Positions 15,897-21,795 of a stretch of 21,795 bases of DNA are shown here, piece after piece (the stretch's first letter is position 1; every line of letters starts with the position of its first letter). The notes below the pieces were generated by a model that was not told where the DNA came from, ran no database searches, and saw only the letters and a list, made by a program, of their open reading frames with translations. The position numbers were made by a program, and so were the translations under genes. This DNA is from Clostridiales bacterium (GTDB taxonomy: Bacteria; Bacillota; Clostridia; Christensenellales; QALW01): contig JAHAAN010000015.1 in the NCBI GenBank assembly GCA_018376855.1, positions 1 to 21,795 of the forward strand. The letters are read 5' to 3'.

Positions 15897-16829
15897 TTAA
15901 ATGCGTTCGGCACAACGCAGTTTCGCACTTTTGCTTCTTGAATTCTCCGCAAGTTCTTCCTCGCTGGGAACGATTGCCTTAGAGATGATCTTGACCTTCG
16001 GCACTGCCCCGCACACACACACCGGCGCCTTCGGCGGACAGGTACAGGGTTTCGCCAAATTCTGCATAACACGCTTGACCACTCTGTCCTCCAAACTGTG
16101 AAAGCTGATCACACACAGCCTTCCGCCGGGCTTCAAGACATCTACGATATCCCGAAGAGATTGCTCCAAAAGCCCCAATTCGTTATTAACCTCAATGCGG
16201 ATAGCCTGAAAGGTTCTCTTCGCAGGATGCGGTCCCGTTCTTCTTGCGCGGATCGGAATGGCCTTCTTTATGATTTCCACAAGCTGACCGGTTGTTTTAA
16301 TAGGCTCGCGTTCGCGTTCTTCAACAATAAACTGCGCAATTCTTGAAGCCCACTGCTCTTCACCGTAGTCCCGAATAATTCGGTACAGCTCCCGCTGGCT
16401 ATATTCATTAACAATATCGTAAGCGCTCAGAAACTGCGTAGTATCCATTCTCATATCCAAAGGCGCATCATTCTGATAGCTAAACCCGCGCTGCGGCGTA
16501 TCCAACTGATATGAGCTTACTCCTAAATCTAAAATGCAGCCGTCAATAGCGTCTATATGTAATTCCTGTAATACTCTTTTTATTTCAGCATAGTTTGCAT
16601 GAACCAATGTAACCTGCTGTGTATATTGGCTCAGATTCTGTTCCGCTGCCGCAAGCGCCTCCGGATCTCTGTCGATCCCGATCAACCGCGCTCCCTTCCC
16701 AGCCTGTTGAAGCAGCGCTTTACTGTGCCCCGCCCCTCCAAGCGTTCCGTCAACATATATGCCATCGCTTTTAATATTCAACAAACTCAATGTTTCATTT
16801 AAAAGCACTGATTTGTGCTTAAATTCCAT
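15897..16829 (-). CDS. rsmH: RsmH (MraW), 16S rRNA N4-methyltransferase acting on C1402
   Basis: RsmH methylates N4 of C1402 in the ribosomal P site using S-adenosylmethionine. The 310-residue protein opens HKSVLLNETL and has the SAM-binding DGTLGGAGHS at 27-36, GIDRDPEAL at 51-59, LDLGVSSYQLD near 100 and PGGRLCVISFHSLEDR near 234-249. Near the C-terminus there is a cysteine cluster C-x-C-x6-C-x-C at 262-273 (CTCPPKAPVCVC), absent from E. coli RsmH but familiar from Clostridia, which might bind metal. The start codon touches the mraZ stop (TAAATG), with AAAGGAG inside the end of mraZ, so translation of the two is coupled. Confidence 0.97.
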   Translation of the reverse strand: MEFKHKSVLLNETLSLLNIKSDGIYVDGTLGGAGHSKALLQQAGKGARLIGIDRDPEALAAAEQNLSQYTQQVTLVHANYAEIKRVLQELHIDAIDGCILDLGVSSYQLDTPQRGFSYQNDAPLDMRMDTTQFLSAYDIVNEYSQRELYRIIRDYGEEQWASRIAQFIVEEREREPIKTTGQLVEIIKKAIPIRARRTGPHPAKRTFQAIRIEVNNELGLLEQSLRDIVDVLKPGGRLCVISFHSLEDRVVKRVMQNLAKPCTCPPKAPVCVCGAVPKVKIISKAIVPSEEELAENSRSKSAKLRCAERI

Positions 16830-17288
16830 TTACGGGTTCTCCTTTATAGCGTTTTTCCCCACTACCTTTTGCTGATACTCCATCCTTGCCTGTGCAGAGC
16901 TGTAATCACGACTCTCCCATGTTTCTCTATCCCATATTTCAAAGAAATCAAAATTTCCGATCACAACAAGATCCTTCTTCAGATTTGCATATCCGCGCTG
17001 CCTTTGCGGCACCAATACACGCCCCTGCGCATCAAATTCGCCAAACACTGCATTTGAAAATATACTGCGGCGCAAATCGCTCACATCTGTATCCAAAGTC
17101 GAAAACGAGGTAACCTCCTGCGTAAGCTTGTCCCACGTTTCTTCGGGATAAACGCACAGATAATTCCCCGTTCCTTGAGAAAGAACAAAGCTATCGCCAA
17201 GCTGCGCGCGAAATTTCGCAGGCAGCCGCACACGACCCTTGTCATCAGCCGTAGCATCATATGTGCCAAGGAATCCTTTGGACAGCAT
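16830..17288 (-). CDS. mraZ: MraZ, transcriptional regulator at the head of the dcw cluster
   Basis: MraZ is an AbrB-fold, ring-forming DNA-binding protein that represses its own dcw operon. The 152-residue protein contains the two family repeats: YDATADDKGRVRLPAKFR at about 10-27 and FGEFDAQGRVLVPQRQR at about 82-98, each with the D-x-x-G-R-[VL] core of the MraZ/SpoVT-AbrB fold. The start ATG has GAGGTG 7 bases upstream. The gene lies directly behind a TTGCAA/TATAAT promoter whose -35 region is flanked by GTGG boxes spaced 10 bases apart, the layout known for MraZ operators, so autoregulation is well supported by sequence though not shown. Confidence 0.96.
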   Translation of the reverse strand: MLSKGFLGTYDATADDKGRVRLPAKFRAQLGDSFVLSQGTGNYLCVYPEETWDKLTQEVTSFSTLDTDVSDLRRSIFSNAVFGEFDAQGRVLVPQRQRGYANLKKDLVVIGNFDFFEIWDRETWESRDYSSAQARMEYQQKVVGKNAIKENP

Positions 17289-17309
17289 CCTTTCTCACCT
17301 CTTGCAATT

Positions 17310-17338
17310 ATTATATACGATTATTTACCCACTTGCAA
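17310..17338 (-). promoter_or_regulatory. Main promoter of the dcw operon (P-mraZ)
   Basis: On the minus strand TTGCAA (complement of 17333-17338), a 17-base spacer, then a perfect TATAAT (complement of 17310-17315). The start site would be near 17303, leaving only about 15 bases before the mraZ ATG, so the ribosome binding site sits at the very 5' end of the transcript. The -35 lies between two GTGG boxes. Confidence 0.85.
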
Positions 17339-17395
17339 CCACTTTTATTAAAATTTTTGTGATTTTTTTAATTTTTTGCCCACTATAAACCACTT
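17324..17395 (-). promoter_or_regulatory. Duplicated GTGG-box element, putative MraZ operator
   Basis: A 21-base element occurs twice in direct orientation on the minus strand, at 17375-17395 and 17324-17344, start to start 51 bases, with 17 of 21 positions equal. Each copy holds two boxes, AAGTGGT and AGTGGG, exactly 10 bases apart. MraZ is known to bind short G-rich direct repeats with 10-base periodicity upstream of mraZ (TGGGN in E. coli, AAGTG-type in Mycoplasma). The proximal copy covers the -35 hexamer, so bound MraZ would block RNA polymerase. Confidence 0.8.
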
Positions 17396-17436
17396 TGTCC
17401 GTATAAATGCTTTTTACATCGCAGCTTATATCAAAT

Positions 17437-17470
17437 AAAAAAAAAAAAAACAGTTTTTTACAACTGCTTT
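17437..17470 (-). terminator. Hairpin with a 14-U tail, upstream of the dcw promoter
   Basis: On the minus strand CAGTT-GTAAAA-AACTG, extended by a G-U pair and three A-U pairs to 9 bp, is followed by 14 uninterrupted T residues. It would end minus-strand transcripts arriving from the GH20 side before they reach the dcw operon. It is the second terminator in the gap, after the GC-rich one at 17639-17664. Confidence 0.7.
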
Positions 17471-17638
17471 AATTTTGATTTTTATTTGTCCCTTAGATTA
17501 AAAAATTCCTGTGTTTCAACAATGCACCTGTCAGTTATTTAAAAAGATCTTTTCATTAATACTCTCTGCTGCACATCAAGCTTAGCTTTGTGCCGATCTG
17601 TTCTTTTTATTCCGGCGCTTAGGGGCTCGCCGAATGTA

Positions 17639-17664
17639 AAAAACGCGGCCCAAGCCGCGTTTTT
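17639..17664. terminator. Terminator of the surface protein-GH20 unit, symmetric
   Basis: AAAAACGCGGC, loop CCAA, GCCGCGTTTTT: a perfect 11-bp stem beginning three bases after the GH20 stop codon. A-run and T-run flank the GC core on both strands, so it can work in both directions. Confidence 0.92.
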
Positions 17665-17667
17665 ATA

Positions 17668-19200
17668 CTATTGTATAATCTTTTTCAAGCGTTCTCCCTG
17701 TGCTTTACAGCAAGCCAAAAGATCCTTATATTCAGAAATCTTTTGAACATTCCATGTGTTTTCGGCAAGGAATGGAAGCCTCTCCAGCAGAAGCTCGCGC
17801 TCGGCACGGATTCCGTCCTCCAAAGTTTCACAAGAGGCGGCAATCTGATCCCCCCATGCAAGAAGCTGTCCGCCGCGCACCTTTTCATTGGGTTCGATCT
17901 GCAAAACCGAATTTAAATACGGCGACTGCGGATGCACTGCTTTCCATTTATAAATTGACCAACTATACAACTCCTCAAGCGGCCACGCATGTACGGGCGT
18001 AACCACATACATCGGATTCCACGAGCAATTCAAGATTTCAAAGCCGCCGTCAAGAAGATCCGGCGTCGTCTGATAATAATTTTCCCAGCTCATCATGAGA
18101 ATTTCTTTGGAAACAAGCCCGTTTACTTCTTTAGAAAAGCCCTCCCATGCGACAGGCTTCTTTCCGCATTCCAAAACTGCTTCCGCCATTTTATTGACAA
18201 AGTTAGCATACATCTGCTGGGACAGTAGTTCTTTATCCCCTGTAGAAGCATCAATTCCAATGCTTTGCGCATATTTTCTGCACTTGGAGCAATTCGCCCA
18301 ATTGATAATTGCCGCTTCATCCCCGCCAATATGAATGTACTTTGAATCCGGAAACATTTCACAAAGCTCTTTAAAAAGAGCCTGCATTGCATCCATCGAC
18401 TCCTGATGCTGGCAAATAATCCCCGTAGTACCAAAGATGCGATGATAAGACGCCTGAAAGCTCTTACAATGCCCGGGAACGTCGATTTCAGGCATCAGTT
18501 CGACGCCCCGCGCCTTCGCGTAGGCAACAAGCTCGGCAATTTGTTCTCTTGTATAATGTCTGCCCTCTGTTGACAGCTCAGGATAAAGCTCACTTGGCAG
18601 CGTATAGCTTTGATCGTCCGTAAAATGCAGGTGCAGCACAGAAATTTTATAGTAATAACACATGTCCACATAACTCAGCAAATACGAAAAATCATGCCAA
18701 TTACGTGCAAGATCCACCATCATGCCGCGATATTCACAATCTGCGCTGTCTGCGATCTCACATATCGGGAGATAAACGCCGCCGTCTGCCTTCTCCATCA
18801 GCTGAAGCACAGTAGCAAAGGCATGCTGCATGCCGTTTTCATCCGACGCCACAAGCGTTACCCCGTTCTCACTGACAGCAAGGCGATAAGCTCCGCTTTG
18901 AAGCGTATCATCCTTACTAAGCAAAAAGTCTCCTTTTTTATCCTTAGTAAAATCAACTTCCAGTCTGGACGCATAATCCATAAAAGTATCAATAGCTTCT
19001 GCAAATTCCTCATTTTCCCGAACTGTCGTTTTATACAGCATTGCATTTCCGCTGTTTTTCACCGTTTTAGGCGTAGGTACTAACTGCATTTCCATAGATT
19101 CCTTTTCCAAACGCTTTGTTTCCGTCTCGCTGCATGCAGTAAAACAGAATATAAAAAGCACACATAGCAGCAACGAAACAATTTGCATTGAGCGCCTCAT
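17668..19200 (-). CDS. Glycoside hydrolase family 20 lipoprotein, beta-N-acetylhexosaminidase
   Basis: GH20 enzymes remove terminal beta-linked GlcNAc or GalNAc by substrate-assisted catalysis. The 510-residue protein starts with a lipoprotein signal (hydrophobic 8-20, lipobox FTAC, Cys23), so it should be tethered outside the membrane. Residues about 38-150 look like the GH20 N-terminal domain. The barrel starts at EYRGMMVDLARNW (156-168, with the substrate-binding Arg). It carries LHFTDDQSY, MPEIDVPGH (236-244) and the catalytic pair D294-E295 in IHIGGDE, followed by AWEGF and SWENYY. The start ATG overlaps the stop of the upstream gene by 4 bases, with AAAGGAG 7 bases before it. Substrate (mucin, host glycans, chitin oligosaccharides or wall GlcNAc) cannot be told from sequence. 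Confidence 0.94.
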   Translation of the reverse strand: MRRSMQIVSLLLCVLFIFCFTACSETETKRLEKESMEMQLVPTPKTVKNSGNAMLYKTTVRENEEFAEAIDTFMDYASRLEVDFTKDKKGDFLLSKDDTLQSGAYRLAVSENGVTLVASDENGMQHAFATVLQLMEKADGGVYLPICEIADSADCEYRGMMVDLARNWHDFSYLLSYVDMCYYYKISVLHLHFTDDQSYTLPSELYPELSTEGRHYTREQIAELVAYAKARGVELMPEIDVPGHCKSFQASYHRIFGTTGIICQHQESMDAMQALFKELCEMFPDSKYIHIGGDEAAIINWANCSKCRKYAQSIGIDASTGDKELLSQQMYANFVNKMAEAVLECGKKPVAWEGFSKEVNGLVSKEILMMSWENYYQTTPDLLDGGFEILNCSWNPMYVVTPVHAWPLEELYSWSIYKWKAVHPQSPYLNSVLQIEPNEKVRGGQLLAWGDQIAASCETLEDGIRAERELLLERLPFLAENTWNVQKISEYKDLLACCKAQGERLKKIIQ

Positions 19201-20471
19201 ACGCTTTCTCCTTTATTTTTTTTAGATTTCACCACAATGGCAACAACAATAACAGCTACTATTACCACTAAGGACAGTACAACAACAGGAACTACAACAG
19301 AATTGGCATTACCTGCATTTCCCGCATCGGTCGCCGCTGCGCTCGGCTGCACATCCGTATTCAACGGCGCGGTTGGTTCGTCGGTAACGCTCGGCGCAGA
19401 TGTTTCTGTTTGAATCGGCGTCTCGTTGACCTGCGCATGATCATTCACCAAATAGCTGAGCTTAAAGGTTCCGCCGGAATATTCCGCGCCGTCTACATAG
19501 GCATACACATTCTCCTTTGCAGCATGTGTCCACAGGTTTGCACCATCAAGCGATTCCAATGTAACCAAATATTTTCCTTCTGCAAAAGCACAGCCGTCAA
19601 ACATCATTTCACAGTTGTAATTTTCTCTATCCGGATCCGGTTCAAGCACATAAAGCTTTTCAAATGCCGGCGTGCGCTTCACGGTCGTTGCATAATCCGT
19701 ATCCCATTTATACAGCTTCAAAGTAACCTCTGCAAACTCTGTTTCGACCACCAAGGAATTAATCACAAAACCCGTTAATTTTCCGCTATCCACAGTAAAT
19801 GCCTGCCCGACGGATTCTACCGTGCTAAGCGGAAGATTGCTTAAACCATCCGATGAAGCGCCGATTCCATACAAGCCTACCATTCGCTTGGCTGTATCAA
19901 CTTCATATTTGACATTAGGCTCTTCATTTAAAACCGCCTCATCATCGACAATAAGCGTCATTTGGTAAGAAACGCCTTCAAGTTCCTGTCCGTTCACATA
20001 TGCCGCCGCGCCTTCAATGCGTTCAAGCGTCGGCACATAAAGCGGATCGTTTGAAGCAAAACGATACTCAATCAAATAATCCCCCGGAGCAAACGCTCTA
20101 TCAAAATCAAGCTCAAAATCCTCTTGGCCTGGATCGATCCACATTCCATAAGCATCCTCCTGAACCCTATCGCAAAAAAGCAGCTTACCCTGCACTGTTT
20201 GCGCATAATCTCCCGCCCAGCGATAAATCAAAACATAAAAATCCAGTATGCCATAATACCAGCTGGGGATGACCATGCCGGTAAAATTCCCGCCGGAAGC
20301 CGTAACACGCTGCCCGACAACCCCGGTATCCGTTCTGACATACGGAACACCCTGCACGTTCACCTTCGTTTCGGTAATAATCTGTATTTGCTGCTCTTTT
20401 GCAGCAACAGGCTGCGCAAACAACGCCGTCGCCGCAAAAACAAGGAGCAAAATCGCCGCAAATTTTTTCAT
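19197..20471 (-). CDS. Membrane-anchored surface protein with two homologous modules, function unknown
   Basis: I do not recognise a named family. The 424 residues show a signal peptide (1-24, cleavage near VAA-KE) and two related modules of about 130 residues (about 52-185 and 221-352). A Thr/Pro/Ala/Asn-rich linker (353-390) and a C-terminal transmembrane helix (about 391-414) follow, ending in KSKKNKGESV, so it is anchored with a short basic tail inside; there is no LPXTG. Both modules share VGQ-x2-T, G-x2-TG-[MF]-VI-x-S, a W-x2-DYA-x-TV segment, FA-x-G-x-YL, AYV-x-G-x-E and a closing [DN]D-x-A-x2-NE-x-P. The predicted beta-rich modules may bind glycans, which is inference from the coupled GH20 gene. 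The binding site GGGGGGAAGGAA precedes the ATG. Confidence 0.85.
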   Translation of the reverse strand: MKKFAAILLLVFAATALFAQPVAAKEQQIQIITETKVNVQGVPYVRTDTGVVGQRVTASGGNFTGMVIPSWYYGILDFYVLIYRWAGDYAQTVQGKLLFCDRVQEDAYGMWIDPGQEDFELDFDRAFAPGDYLIEYRFASNDPLYVPTLERIEGAAAYVNGQELEGVSYQMTLIVDDEAVLNEEPNVKYEVDTAKRMVGLYGIGASSDGLSNLPLSTVESVGQAFTVDSGKLTGFVINSLVVETEFAEVTLKLYKWDTDYATTVKRTPAFEKLYVLEPDPDRENYNCEMMFDGCAFAEGKYLVTLESLDGANLWTHAAKENVYAYVDGAEYSGGTFKLSYLVNDHAQVNETPIQTETSAPSVTDEPTAPLNTDVQPSAAATDAGNAGNANSVVVPVVVLSLVVIVAVIVVAIVVKSKKNKGESV

Positions 20472-20501
20472 CGTTCCTTCCCCCCTTTAAAGTTTAAAAA
20501 C

Positions 20502-20530
20502 ATTATAAAACATTCGATATACGATTACAA
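20502..20530 (-). promoter_or_regulatory. Promoter of the surface protein-GH20 unit
   Basis: On the minus strand TTGTAA (complement of 20525-20530), 17 bases, then perfect TATAAT (complement of 20502-20507). The start would be near 20495, about 24 bases before the ATG. Its -35 is 17 bases from the -35 of the divergent regulator promoter. Confidence 0.75.
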
Positions 20531-20547
20531 CTATATTTACATCGCAG

Positions 20548-20576
20548 TTGACTTATATAAATTGTTTTCATATAAT
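20548..20576 (+). promoter_or_regulatory. Promoter of the AraC-family regulator gene
   Basis: TTGACT (20548-20553), 17 bases, then perfect TATAAT (20571-20576): one of the best housekeeping-type promoters in the window. The start is near 20583. The open frame of the gene runs back through this promoter, but the TTG there is the -35 hexamer, not a start codon. Confidence 0.85.
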
Positions 20577-20610
20577 AAAAGTAACGCAAGCTTCAAAGGA
20601 GATGATCCGC

Positions 20611-21501
20611 ATGCCTGAAAAAAGCATAATCTATGCAAATCACTGCACACGCATGGCTGCATATTTTACATCCGCGCCCGGTGCATTCCCTGTATACACA
20701 CTGCAAAAAGTCGTGTTTCACGCAAACAGCACGCCGCTGCATGAAGAAATTTTCGGCGACGGCTGGTATGAGATCACTTTTCAAATACGCGGCACACAAC
20801 GTTATGAAATTGAAGGAAACATTTATGATCTTTCCGCCGGGCAGGGGCTTGTCTGCTTTCCCAACGAAAGACACAGCACCAGCAAAATGCCTTTTGACAA
20901 AAGCACATTTTACTATATGATTTTTGATCTTGATAAGCTTTTCGAGCGTCTGGGCGCAACGAAAGAACAATCCGAACTGCTCAGCCATTCTTTTAAAGAA
21001 GCCTTTTCATATAAACGCATATTTCATTTTAACGACACGCTGCGCAAGCACTTTGAAACTCTTTTTGAGCTTTATGAAGCCGACACTCCCTTTCAGGAAA
21101 CACGCCTTCGCAATGCTTTATCTGATTTTTTTATCAGTCTGATTGCTTTCTCGGAGCAAAAGCTGCCTACCACAAGCAGCAGAATGACACCGGTGTTGCA
21201 ATATATTCAAACCCATCGCGACGAATATTACCCTTTATCTTCCCTTGCCTCTTTAGCCAATCTAAGCCTTTCCCGTTTTTCGGCTACATTTACTGCGGAA
21301 TTCGGATTATCTCCCAGAGAATATATCATTCGCGACCGCATTGCGCAAGCTAAGCAGCTGCTCTGCACCTCCGAGCTTTCCGTAACGGATATTGCCATGC
21401 AGCTGGGTTTTTCTTCCCTTCAGCACTTCTCCGGAATTTTCCGAAAGTACACCTTTATGACACCCAGCCAATGGCGAAAGCAGGCAAACAAAAAGCAATA
21501 A
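20611..21501 (+). CDS. AraC-family transcriptional regulator
   Basis: The 296-residue protein has an N-terminal cupin-like ligand-sensing domain (about 25-105, including GDGWYEITFQIRGTQRYEIEG) and a helical linker. Its C-terminal double helix-turn-helix domain is at about 195-290: LSSLASLANLSLSRFSATF is the first helix-turn-helix, and VTDIAMQLGFSSLQHFSGIFRKY the second, with the family ending TPSQWRK. The ATG at 20611 has AAAGGAG 9 bases upstream. An earlier in-frame TTG at 20548 is the promoter -35 and is rejected. It is divergent from the surface protein-GH20 unit and probably activates or controls it in response to a sugar, the usual arrangement for this family. The ligand is unknown. Confidence 0.93.
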   Translation: MPEKSIIYANHCTRMAAYFTSAPGAFPVYTLQKVVFHANSTPLHEEIFGDGWYEITFQIRGTQRYEIEGNIYDLSAGQGLVCFPNERHSTSKMPFDKSTFYYMIFDLDKLFERLGATKEQSELLSHSFKEAFSYKRIFHFNDTLRKHFETLFELYEADTPFQETRLRNALSDFFISLIAFSEQKLPTTSSRMTPVLQYIQTHRDEYYPLSSLASLANLSLSRFSATFTAEFGLSPREYIIRDRIAQAKQLLCTSELSVTDIAMQLGFSSLQHFSGIFRKYTFMTPSQWRKQANKKQ

Positions 21502-21505
21502 AATA

Positions 21506-21530
21506 AAAAGCAAGAGAACCTCTTGCTTTT
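21506..21530. terminator. Bidirectional terminator between convergent genes
   Basis: AAAAGCAAGAG, loop AAC, CTCTTGCTTTT: a perfect 11-bp stem with a T-run at either end, four bases after the regulator stop and eight bases before the end of the convergent ATPase gene. Confidence 0.9.
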
Positions 21531-21538
21531 CGCATATT

Positions 21539-21795
21539 TTAGCTTCGCGCCTCCAACAGCCTTTCTACCGCCGAAACAGCATCTGACAGTTCCGCACTCT
21601 CCAGTTTCTCTATCTCCCCCTTATCACAGGCGGCAGCAAACTGCGCGTTAAGCGGGAGTCTGCCCAAAACCGGAAGGCTATACTCCGAAGCGATCTGCTC
21701 CAGCTTGCTCTCGCCGAAGATATTGATCTTCTTTCCGCAATCCGGACACTGCGCATAGCTCATGTTTTCCACAATTCCCAATATCGGAACGTTCA
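21539..21795 (-). CDS. Mrp/NBP35-type P-loop ATPase, iron-sulfur cluster carrier (5' part outside window)
   Basis: Only the last 84 residues are visible. The fragment reads NVPILGIVENMSYAQCPDCGKKINIFG near its start, the Mrp/NBP35 signature with the CPxC pair that binds a bridging iron-sulfur cluster, followed by LPVLGRLPLN and FAAACDKG, also typical of the family. The nucleotide-binding Walker motifs would lie beyond the right edge. Mrp proteins carry iron-sulfur clusters to apoproteins in the cytoplasm. The frame continues open to the edge; a TTG inside it is not the start. It converges on the regulator gene and shares the terminator between them. Confidence 0.9.
   Translation of the reverse strand, partial: NVPILGIVENMSYAQCPDCGKKINIFGESKLEQIASEYSLPVLGRLPLNAQFAAACDKGEIEKLESAELSDAVSAVERLLEARS

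Larger units (their letters stand above)
17289..17667. other. 379-base gap without a protein gene
   Basis: The left 110 bases hold the mraZ promoter and operator. Next come a hairpin with a 14-U tail (17437-17470), about 170 bases of AT-rich DNA without a credible coding frame or ribosome binding site (17471-17638), and the terminator behind the GH20 gene (17639-17664). Inside the AT-rich part lies an imperfect hairpin, ATTCCGGCG against CGCCGAAT with one bulge (17609-17635), without a U-run. No tRNA or known riboswitch motif was recognised. A small RNA on the minus strand, ending at the 14-U hairpin, is possible but unsupported by a clear promoter. Confidence 0.6.

Noticed and set aside
17609..17635. 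Hairpin ATTCCGGCG/CGCCGAAT as a terminator or riboswitch
   Set aside because: It has a bulge and no U-run on either strand, and I recognise no riboswitch core; left as part of the unassigned gap.
19197..19310. Sortase-type (LPXTG) anchoring of the surface protein
   Set aside because: There is a C-terminal hydrophobic helix and basic tail but no LPXTG-like motif before it, so simple membrane anchoring is the better reading.
20548..20610. Longer N-terminus for the AraC-family regulator starting at TTG 20548
   Set aside because: This stretch is the promoter: TTGACT, 17 bases, TATAAT. A good ribosome binding site serves the ATG at 20611.
1..21795. CRISPR arrays, insertion sequences, tRNA or rRNA genes, phage attachment sites
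   Set aside because: None seen: no spaced repeats, transposase frames, tRNA-like cloverleaf or terminal inverted repeats were found on reading both strands.

Overview
The window looks like a chromosomal segment of a Gram-positive, Clostridia-type member of the Bacillota (Firmicutes). The reasons are strong AGGAGG-type ribosome binding sites, a division and cell wall (dcw) cluster in Firmicutes order, a class B penicillin-binding protein with a C-terminal PASTA domain, PurBox-like sites before the purine genes, and a lipoprotein plus a membrane-anchored surface protein. MurE carries DNPR, the signature of meso-diaminopimelate-adding enzymes, so the peptidoglycan is probably of the meso-DAP type. 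I cannot name a genus. All genes except the AraC-type regulator lie on the minus strand.

Layout in plus coordinates. (1) 1-2911 is a purine operon read leftward, purE-purM-purN-purH, with purH cut by the window edge. It has its own promoter and two PurBox-like elements between 2943 and 3019. (2) 3042-3072 is the terminator that ends the dcw operon. (3) 3144-17288 is the dcw cluster, read mraZ-rsmH-ftsL-pbpB/ftsI-murE-mraY-murD-ftsW-murA-ftsQ-ftsA-ftsZ. It makes lipid-linked peptidoglycan precursors (MurA, MurD, MurE, MraY), cross-links septal wall (FtsW with the PBP), and builds the Z ring and divisome (FtsZ, FtsA, FtsQ, FtsL). Its main promoter lies before mraZ and is overlaid by two copies of a 21-bp element carrying paired GTGG boxes, the expected MraZ autoregulatory operator. 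A further strong promoter precedes murE, and a weaker one may precede ftsA. murC, murF and murG are missing, and no spoIIGA/sigE/sigG genes follow ftsZ. (4) 17289-17667 is a 379-base gap holding the mraZ control region, a hairpin with a 14-U tail, about 170 bases of unassigned AT-rich DNA and a GC-rich terminator. (5) 17668-20471 is a two-gene unit with a 4-base overlap. It encodes a signal-peptide-bearing, C-terminally membrane-anchored protein with two homologous modules, and a lipoprotein of glycoside hydrolase family 20 (beta-N-acetylhexosaminidase). (6) 20611-21501 on the plus strand is an AraC-family regulator, divergent from that unit, with near-consensus promoters facing both ways. (7) 21506-21530 is a bidirectional terminator, followed by the 3' end of an Mrp/NBP35-type P-loop ATPase that enters from the right edge.

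The purine and dcw blocks are conserved housekeeping genes. The least described part is the surface glycan unit at 17.7-21.5 kb: a duplicated-module surface protein of unknown function, translationally coupled to an exo-hexosaminidase and probably controlled by the divergent AraC-type regulator. The best sequence-level regulatory findings are the duplicated MraZ operator over the dcw promoter, the PurBox pair, and the promoter inside the dcw operon before murE.
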